Assembly: GCA_037962975.1 (NCBI GenBank)
Contig: CM075670.1
Span: forward strand, 156,306,501 to 156,370,500
From: Clitoria ternatea
Taxonomy: Eukaryota > Streptophyta > Magnoliopsida > Fabales > Fabaceae
DNA: 64,000 nucleotides
Reading direction: 5' to 3'
Shown here: positions 55,909-64,000 of the stretch, piece after piece
Numbering within the stretch: the stretch's first letter is position 1
Layout: each line of letters begins with the position of its first letter
Position numbers and translations under genes: made by a program
The notes under the pieces: model-generated
Database searches by the model: none
What the model was told of the DNA's origin: nothing
Seen by the model: the letters and a program-made list of their open reading frames with translations, nothing else

Positions 55909-58550
55909 TGAACCAGTGTTAAAAACTATCCAGAATAGGTGCCAAAAGTTTAAAATAACAACTGTAAAAGCTAGGAAACAGCAAGTATAAAAGTCAGAAT
56001 TAAAGGTGTTAAAAGTATAACTAAGATGCCTTAAATAGATTGCTATAAAAATTCTAATTATGAGATGAAGTTTAAGTTAAGCTCTTGGTGGATTAAGTAA
56101 ATTGTGACTAAATCAAAGAATTTTATAAAAATGTCCTATAATATTCTTAAAGAGATTCTTAAAAGGTTTTCATTTTAAGGAGTTATGAACAATTAGCTAA
56201 GAGTTGTAAAATGAAGAAAAGTGGTACAAGAGTAAAAGAAGATTTTATTCTCATTGGAAAAGTAGGGAATGAGTGCGTAAAGAATTTTTAGGTTCTAAAT
56301 AGGAAATAATGAAGAATTTAGTAATTAATTAATTTGAAATAAATATTTGTTGGGTAAATTGACACATAAGGCTAGTGATTAAAAAATAAAGTTTAATCAT
56401 GAAATGACTTAGAGGAGGGTTGTGGTTAGTCACATTTAAATTGAAAGAAAACAAAGTTCAATAACTTTATTAAATTCCACAAGTTAATTTAATTAACTTA
56501 AAACAAGATTTAGATTTTTGGACATGAAGAGCAATAATGGGAGGAGATGGAGGTGACTAATACATGAATGAAATATGTAATGGATTTGATGGTGTGATGA
56601 ATGTTTAATATGATTGTGTTAAATGTTGAACACTACTTGATGTTACATGATAATTCTGATTAAGGTGTTATGACAAGTGAAGTGGTTATTTACATGGATT
56701 TATGCACTTGGTTGACTATAATTGATGTATATAATGGATGATGATAAATAAATGAATATGAAATGTGTTGTATTGCTTGATGGTTTTCTGTAAGATTTAA
56801 TGAGGTTTGATGCATGAGTGGTGTTATTTGTGAATTGAGATTTATTTGAGAGTTTTATAAAAGTGAGAATAATGGATTACTTTGTGGATAATGATAATGA
56901 GGGGTAAACTAGAGGTCTCGGTAAGGTCTATTGAATATGAATGTGATTGAGGTGATGACTGAGGTTGCGATCTCAAAAATTTTGTAATAACTGGGTATAG
57001 TGCCTTGACCCTTATGGTTGATGATTTATTAGATGATGTGAACCTAAGAATGATACTTTGAATGTGGAAGGAGAAGATGTGAGCGCGTAATGGGTGTTGC
57101 CCTTAATTGCAAGAATTGATAAAGGGATAAAGAAATAGATGTGTTAGAAATTTTAAAATATTTTTATTATTACTTCTAGAGTCTAAAATTTAATAGATAA
57201 AGAGGGAGAATTTGAAACCTTTTAAATTTAAGAAAAATAAATTTATTTCTCAAAGACTTATATTTTTTGGGAAATATAAGTATATATTTTGTCCTTAAGG
57301 AGTTTGAAGGAAAAGGATAATTAAATAAATTGTGATCCATTTTTTATGACTTTGGTGTTTTGCAAAACAAGTCTAAGAATGAGTTTAAAACAAGATAAAA
57401 AAGTATAAAGGTGTTCTATTAAGGACAACAACCCATTGACGTAGGGACCCTACCCGGTGACTAGGTGTGATGAAAAAGACTAAGAAATAGATACTGAAAT
57501 TCATGCATCATTTTGCATTGTTGTTGAGAAATGTGGAGTTCGTGGCTGGTTACATTACAATAAAGGGTACATTGTAGAACCAAGCATTATGGTTCCAGGA
57601 TAAGGAACCTTGGGGGTAACCTCGGGTTCAGTCGTCTAAGTGACCCAACATAGCACCTGGTGTCGGATAGCTATGGCAAGCCTAAGGATACCCTGACTCA
57701 TACAATAGGTTTCTATTGTCGTGTAGTGTAAGTTCTAGTTATGTTACCAAGCCCGGGGAGTAAGGTTAAATCCATATTGATAAGGGTGGGATGCGGTATA
57801 TGTCCACTTGATGTTTGAAGAGAACTCGAAAGGACTCTGGCTGCACTGGTTTACCACGATTGATGTTCCTCCAAGTAGTCGCACTATGGAGATGTGATGA
57901 TAATGATAATGATGAGATGAATAGGCCCTATTTGCATGCATGGAACTTAATTAAAGAGAGCAACCATAATTGATCTAATTCATGCATGACATGTATTTGA
58001 CTAACCCCATTTGAATGGATGGCTACAAATTGAATTTCGTATGATGATTTTATTTGTGGTTGAGGACATGGTATATTGTTGATTAATAATAGAATTTATG
58101 AATTTGGAGTGCTTGTTATGTTCATAATTGTAAGTTGTTTTTCTTTGTGTGTGTATAGAAGATCTAAATGAAATTGTGTTATGTTAATTACTTGACTGGA
58201 TAACTATTATATCCTATGTAATGATTAGATTTCTCTATGATTGTGTCATCTATGAGTTATAGAATGAATTGATTATGGAATGAATTATATGATGCATAGT
58301 AGGGTTCAAGTAGTAATAAATAATTAGGACAGAAACTAAGATGGTCTGGGTGATAAGTGTTGATCATGTGATGTATGTGGGGGAGTGATCCCTGAATTCT
58401 TAGATGATGTGTGAATGAATGAGACAAGGCAAGTTGGTCAGAAATGATAAAGCTTCCGATAAGAGATGGATAAATGGGGAGAGGATCCACCTTTACATTT
58501 TGGTTAGGCTTGTTCGTGGACCGAGGCTTTGACAACGGGCTTGTAGCATA
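55909..58550. other. Non-coding, long-LTR-like stretch
   Basis: AT-rich with TGATG phrases; then a more GC-balanced block at about 57420-57950 (CAACCCATTGACGTAGGGAC, GGTAACCTCGGGTTC, TTACCACGATTGATG) that recalls the middle part of the long-LTR units on the other strand. No frame is supported. It probably continues the plus-strand unit that starts near 23718. Confidence 0.35.
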
Positions 58551-59170
58551 ATGGCTAATGATCATCTTCCTCCTATTCCTGAAGAACTTCTTATTGAGCT
58601 TGACCTTCATCTAGTGGAGCCAGCACCCTATAACATGGATGTAGGGGTTATTGAGAGTATAGTTTAGAGGTATGGAGAGCCTTCCTATACCTGGAGTATT
58701 GCCTTTTTCCAACAGATGGTAGAGGATGAGTCTAATTTTGATAATCCTGAGTCGAGTCTCCATCTCCAGCCTGAGCCCCTCAGGGTTGAGCCTCGTGTAG
58801 TACATTCACCTACTTCTGAGTATGTTCCTAAGCCAAAGAAACCTATAGAAGAGGAAAGTTTGAAGGAGGATTCTAATGATGAGTCTGAGGAGACTTCTAT
58901 GAAGCAACATAAGGAAGAAAAAGAATAGTTTCACCTCTAATAGAGCGCTTCTTATCCCATTACAAGTGGGATACGTCTCTTGACTTCCTACATCACGTTT
59001 ATACCTGTTTCAGGTATGGTGACCATAGGGAAGAAAGGGACATGAGTGAGGCTGTCAGAAATCTGTTTAGGGCTGCTTCTATATGTTTCAGGTATGGACG
59101 CCCTAGGGTTCCCTGGCCTCGTGAGGGACCTTTCACTCTTGTTGAGAATGAGGATTCTGAGTCCGACTGA
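58551..59170 (+). pseudogene. Broken ORF of unknown family
   Basis: Part 1 (58551-58925) starts at ATG with MANDHLPPIPEELL, has one in-frame TAG (58665-58667) in SIV-stop-RYGEPSYTW, and ends in an acidic Lys/Glu/Ser-rich stretch (KKPIEEESLKEDSNDESEE). Part 2 (58928-59170), shifted by one frame after an A-rich AAGGAAGAAAAAG, gives IERFLSHYKWDTSLDFLHH, two copies of CFRYG (TCFRYGDHRE; ICFRYGRPRV), VPWPREGPFTLVENEDSESD and TGA. Together they make about 205 codons. I do not recognise the family. The even frame over both parts and only two lesions suggest a real former gene, perhaps an accessory ORF of the surrounding long-LTR element. No transmembrane segment or signal peptide is evident. Confidence 0.55.
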
Positions 59171-59696
59171 TGTCTAAGTTGGATAGGATTATCATTCTGA
59201 TAGTCCGGTCATCTTATGTTCTAGGTAGTTGAGTTGTATAGATTGTATGGGAGCCTGTGTGCCTCTGATTTCATTAAGTATGTACCTCTTGTTGGATTGT
59301 AATCATTTGAAGTTATTACTATTGACTTATAATGAACCACCATATTTATGTTTATGTTTCTTTTGTACAAAAAAAAATTCACATTTTTCTTAAATTTGAG
59401 CACTCTTAGGTAAACAGGAAGACTCAATGAGAGGGATTCTTTCTGGTTAATTGAGGGTGTCATATTAACTCTGTATAGCATGCGTTTTATATAAAGTTCT
59501 ATATTTGTCTTGAAAAGATTTGAATAATGTTTACTTAATTTATTTTAAATTTTAGATAATTTAAAATTGATTGATGTTTTCTTTTTTATGTACTTTGATA
59601 TATAGCTTTTGTTGCTCTTAGTTGGAGTTGCATGAAATCACCCACAGTTGTCATGTACAAATCACTAACAAGTTTAGTCTATGTGATAAGGTACTG
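59171..59696. other. AT-rich stretch after the unknown ORF
   Basis: No gene seen. It runs up to the next long-LTR start. Confidence 0.35.
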
Positions 59697-59980
59697 TGTA
59701 ACATCACAAATTTTCATGAGGATGAGTAATATGGTAATGAGAGGATTGTATGGTTATGTTCATATGAGGATGATAAATATGAATTTAAAAGGGAGTGATT
59801 GATGAGTTGAAATAAGAATTTAGGAGTATGAATGGAAATTGTTGAGTATGAACATATGAGACAAGTTTTAAATATCTATTGTAAGGTATATGAAGTATGG
59901 AATTGAGTTAAATGGGCTTTGGATGGATTTTGATACGCATGGTTGTTGAGGGCTCATGTTTCTGCACAGGTTCTGATACT

Positions 59981-60220
59981 TCGCCCAAGCGAGAGGGATT
60001 CTCGCTCAAGCGAGAATCCCTTATGTTGATTACAAGGGCTTTGGCCCTATCTCGCCCAGGCGAATGAGGGATCAGCGTGAGCGAGCGAGAGAAGAAATGG
60101 ATTCTGAGTGTTGATCGCTCAAGCGAGCTTGGGACGCCCGAGCGAGGGTGAAAGGAATCAGTTGCTGGATGGAACCCGCCTAAGCGAAAGGTCTTGAAGG
60201 ATGGAATTCGCTCAGGCGAG
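59981..60220. repeat. CGCTCAAGCG cluster 1
   Basis: About eight copies of TCGCTCAAGCGA and variants (CGCCCAAGCG, CGCCTAAGCG, CGCTCAGGCG) with spacer text of 10-40 bp. Confidence 0.88.
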
Positions 60221-61138
60221 GCAATTGATTAATGAGGGACCACTGGTGCTCTTGGACCATTGTAGGGCCCAGTTTCCCTTTTCTCTTTTCTTCTCCTGTG
60301 TGGTCCCTATAGTGATGACTCAGGTGCCTTAATGGTCAAATGGGTCCGATTTTCTCTCCCTCCTTGTCCACGTGGTGTTTGTGTAATCATTGTTGAGAGA
60401 ATTGGCATTAAATGTTGATGGACTTGCATTAAATGAGGATGGGATGTTGTGATGAGTGGGATGCTGATGAGACTGAGATGATAAGGCCTTGGTTGCATGT
60501 TTTTCTTCTCACTCTCTCCCTATTCCTTGGGAGTGCATGTTCTGATGAGAGAAGTACTCCTCCTTCTCTCTAGAACTTGTTGGAGCTTCTGCTTCATCTT
60601 CTTCCTTCCTTTTATCTTCTACTTCCACTCATATACGGTATAGAATTCTAGTGGAACTGTGTGGTGTTGAGGAACAGCGTATGGCTATGTGTGGAGGCTG
60701 GGTTCAGGTCCCTTTTATCCTTCCCTGTTCCCTAGTGATTATTCTTCGTCTTCCTCTTCTTCTCCTTCATATGATGGGTGCGGTTGGAGCCTACAACTAT
60801 GTGTGTGTGTATGTCTCGGTTGAGGATGCATGATGGTCCACTGTAGTGAAGTTGCACTACTCTTGGGAGGATGAAGACATGCATGTTGCATGGAGGCATA
60901 GTGGTCCTCCACTGTTGTTGAAGGTGTATGGTGCTGCTGTGAGGAAGAAGGCATGCATGGAAGCTGGTGGTCCTCCATGGTGAGGAGGATGGTGCTGTAC
61001 GAGTGAGGAACAACTTTGTACTAAGCTTTGGAGGTTGCTGCTCGAGTAAACAGCATGGATTCCTCCATGGTTGTGAGCAGAGTGGAACTTGGAGTGTTGA
61101 GGCTCATGTGTTGCGTCCAGATGGGCTACTGGGTGTAT

Positions 61139-61237
61139 CTCGCTCAAGCGAGAATGGTCACGCTTGAGCGAGCCAGTGAAGAAATGGTCACTGGACCAAT
61201 TTCGCTCAAGCGAGAGTGTGTGTGTGGCTGAGCGAAA
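61139..61237. repeat. CGCTCAAGCG cluster 2
   Basis: CTCGCTCAAGCGAG, CACGCTTGAGCGAG, TTCGCTCAAGCGAG and a decayed GGCTGAGCGAAAG within 100 bp. Further copies lie at 63925-63963 and at the last ten bases, CGCTTAAGCG. Confidence 0.88.
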
Positions 61238-61687
61238 GGCTGAAGACTGATATTGGTGGGCTGGGAAGTTGTGTGGTTCTTCCCATGATTGGAAAGCCGA
61301 GCAAAGTGCTGCTGTGGCTGGGCCGAGTGACCCATGTGACTTCTGGAACGTCATTCCAGGTACGGGGAGCTTTGCATCTCAAATGCATGGCTTATGGACG
61401 GATTTCTGGGTGACATAATTATATTGTGTTGTGTTTGATGTGTATTGTATGCTGTTGTTCAGTTGAACCCGGTTGTATGATTATTTGTTGCTGCATGGTG
61501 CATGCTTATTTGTCCATATGATGTATGATGATTATGTTGTGATGCTTGAGATGCGTGTTACGTTGATGCTGAGTGTATTGTGTGGTGGTTATTGGTCCCT
61601 ATATTTGTGATAATATGATTAAATACGTATGATGCTTATTCATGCATATACTTGTGATAAATGCATGTATGGGGACTGTTATGATGA

Positions 61688-63915
61688 ATGCCGAGTGGGC
61701 TTTATGGAGGAAAGCATGAAATGCTTACTGTAAAGGATAAATCCGAGTGAATATAGGATAAATCCGAGTAAATAGATGATAATCCGAGTGGATGGCATAG
61801 GATTGCCGAGTGAATATGGTATAAGCCGAGTCATCTGACTGTTGTTGAGTTGCCGAATGAAATTAATGTTGAACGCAGACTTCCGAGTGGGCAATCGAAT
61901 GAATATGAGTTGAATTTATACGCATACGTGTTATTGTGTTACTGAATATGAACACCTTGCGGGGTGCCACGAGGGTATTATCCCGAGTGAAGAGGACATG
62001 GTCCTAATGTTGAATATGATGAAAGACCCGGGTTGGACTCGGGCAGTGCCTGGGGCACTAAGCGTGAATGAGACGCTTGATGAAATGCCGAGTGCATTGG
62101 CGTTGAACGCCGAGTGAATGAAACCTTATGCATCCGATTCGCCACTAGAATGCGTTGGTTTTTATACCGATCGGCAATCAGATGACAACATGTGATGAAT
62201 ATATTTAAGTCCTGGAGCTGGGCTCGGACAGACTCCTTGAGTATGACTCGGAGTATGAATATTGTTGAGATAGTCTTGGGATAGACTTGAGGTGAAATCC
62301 GATTGAGGGATTATATTATTGATGAGGATATTAGGCTTTATAGCCGAGTGGAAGGGGTAAAAAACCCGATTGAAGATGGTTGTGATTGTTTATATTTGAA
62401 TGACAGTGAATGTTGAACTGATTGATGTATGTGTTATGGCATGTTATGGATTCTATGATTAATCCGAGCCAATATCTGTCATTTAATATGTAATGCTCAC
62501 CCCTACACTGTTTTTCAGTGTATGCAGGTCGGTTTGGATGGTGTGGTGGTCTTAAACCCGAGTGTTGGGTGTTTATTGATGTGGTTGTGTACATAATGTA
62601 ATGTACCGAGTGTCTTTGATGTATTAAGTCTTGGCCGGCTCATATTAACGTTGTATAATGAATACACTTTATATATGTATTGAAGTTGGGTTATTGGAAA
62701 CCCGAGTGCATGTTAATATATATATACTTCGAGTGATGGTATTATATGCATGCCGACTGAATGTGTTGGTGAATGGAAAGTATAAGTTAATAAGTATCCG
62801 AGTATATGCGTATGAGTATATACATATATATGTTATGTTGATAACATGGTTTTGAATCGGTGGAAGTGTATTGCTGTAATAGTAGTCAGATTTGGAATTA
62901 GAGAATATATCTATACAAGTGATTTATGTTGATTTGATGCTTCCTACCGACTAGGAAATGATGACGTATGAATATCACTAAGTCGGTGAATCCTGAGTGT
63001 GACACATCTGTATATTAATAACTTTTGTGGATTCCGAGTGAAAAATATATAGTGAACCCCGAGTGGGGAATGATCTTGTATAATTCGAGTGAACTTCTCC
63101 GAGGGAAGAGTTGTTGGTGGCTCAGATAAGAAATAATCTAAGTGTTTATATATATATGATCCGAGTGGAGTTACGCATGTATTCCGAGTGAACATGGTTA
63201 CCTATTCCGAGTGGATAGGGTAATATGTAATTTGAATGGCTAAGTTATGGAATGAATCCGAGTGAACTACTTGGGTAATTCCTCTAAGTATTGAGGAGTT
63301 CGAACAATTCCGAGTGGAATTATTTAGGAAGCTATTTCCTAGTGATGGATGTTAAGGTATTCTCCGTGTGAGAAATGAGGAATATTCCGAGTGGAGTATG
63401 GTTGTGGAGATCCCTTCTGAGTGAAGGAAGATCCATATATTCTCCGAGTGAGAATAGGCTTGAATGCCGAGTGTATGGCCGAATGAGTATTGGTCGGCAA
63501 TGATATTAGTTACCGAGTGGAATACCACTCTGATGATGAGTTGGTTAGGAATGATTAAACCGAGTGATTTATGGCTGAGAGGAAGCCTATGTATTCTCTG
63601 AGTGATGGAGTTCAATATACCGAGTGCTAAATGGTTGATGTTTACCGAGTGACTCGAGGTTGAATTATACCGAGTGGTGTTGGGTTGGAAGATAATCCGA
63701 GCGAGGGGTTTATGGAATCCGACTGGAATCACCTTCATTTCCCGAGTGGATCTTTATGTTGACTTTGTGGATAAAAATTGAGAGACTGAGTTATGGGTTG
63801 CCGGGTGAGGCAATTGTTGGGGTGGTTCCCGAGTGATTGGATTTTCTTATACCGAGTGGACTAAGTCATTACCAAATGAATGATTCTCTTGAATACCGAG
63901 TGATGGGAATGCCGT
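61688..63915. repeat. Irregular CCGAGTG array, about 45 copies
   Basis: I count about 45 copies of CCGAGTG and one-base variants (CCGAATG, CCGACTG, CTGAGTG, CCGTGTG) on the plus strand. Spacing varies from about 14 to over 200 bp and is densest at 63000-63900. Sequence between copies is not repeated, so it is not a tandem satellite. Almost all copies are in the same orientation. Confidence 0.9.
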
Positions 63916-64000
63916 GTGTGGCTTCTCGCTTCAGTGAATGAAGGCTTCGCTCCAGCGAGTGTGTATTGTTGGAAGGCTTGGGGTCGGATTCGCTTAAGCG

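Larger units (their letters stand above)
59697..64000 (+). mobile_element. Third long-LTR-like unit, cut by window end
   Basis: It starts TGTAACATCAC, like the complement of 5949 and 55908. It shares the CTTGGCCGGC landmark (about 62631) with the other two units, and carries the legume-LTR-like phrase ATGCTCACCCCTACACTG at about 62493. It contains CGCTCAAGCG clusters and the CCGAGTG array. No coding region is supported; short ORFs across 60300-61400 overlap in several frames on both strands. Its end lies outside the window. Confidence 0.6.

Noticed and set aside
60651..61413. Several overlapping ORFs up to 165 codons on both strands
   Set aside because: Five or more frames are open over the same DNA, none has recognisable motifs, and the region is LTR-like.

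Overview
The window looks like repeat-rich nuclear DNA from a flowering plant, most likely a legume. The support is nested Ty3/gypsy and Ty1/copia LTR retrotransposons with plant-type primer sites (tRNA-Asp or initiator tRNA-Met), very long (4-5 kb) LTR-type units of the kind seen in legume Ogre-like elements, a plant L1-type LINE, a CACTA-type DNA transposon, and broken copies of two plant genes (an ACD11-type lipid-transfer gene and a P-type PPR gene). I see no tRNA, rRNA, CRISPR or bacterial-type operon, and no intact gene. The legume assignment is inference.

Layout, left to right. (1) 350-6128: a short CACTA-like element, split by a 5.15-kb solo-LTR-like unit (796-5949) with a perfect 5-bp duplication, ATGCA. 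(2) 6129-16645: a decayed LINE, split by a complete Ty1/copia-type element (7393-15629; 1,281-bp LTRs; duplication GATGG) whose inner part is badly decayed. (3) 17742-22377: a gene-derived island with an ACD11-like pseudogene (+) and an ABO5/At1g51965-like PPR pseudogene (-), followed by a near-perfect 40-bp inverted repeat. (4) 23718-31007: long-LTR-like, non-coding DNA holding a very young Ty1/copia element (25698-30251; LTRs identical by eye; duplication TCCCC). (5) 31008-55908: a nest at least three deep. A 4.1-kb long-LTR unit contains gypsy element A (32910-53662; duplication AGCCA). A in turn contains gypsy element B (38741-48473) inside its protease region, and a foreign solo LTR (51738-53243; duplication TGAAA) inside its upstream LTR. 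(6) 55909-64000: long-LTR-like DNA with a broken ORF of unknown family (58551-59170) and a new long-LTR start at 59697 that runs off the window.

All the retroelement genes lie on the minus strand and all are damaged: in-frame stops, frameshifts, altered protease and zinc-knuckle residues, and loss of the integrase core in A. None looks able to move alone. Many stops fit C-to-T decay of methylated cytosines.

The most unusual signal is not a gene. LTR after LTR carries a cluster of short, mostly palindromic motifs, and each family has its own word: GAATCGATTC, TTAATCGATTAA, CTACGCGT or CGCTCAAGCG. A further family carries an irregular array of about 45 copies of CCGAGTG. In elements A and B and in the foreign solo LTR the cluster lies just upstream of the TATA box, and the two LTRs of A, and of B, differ by one motif unit. 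This suggests a fast-changing control module that several families gained independently.
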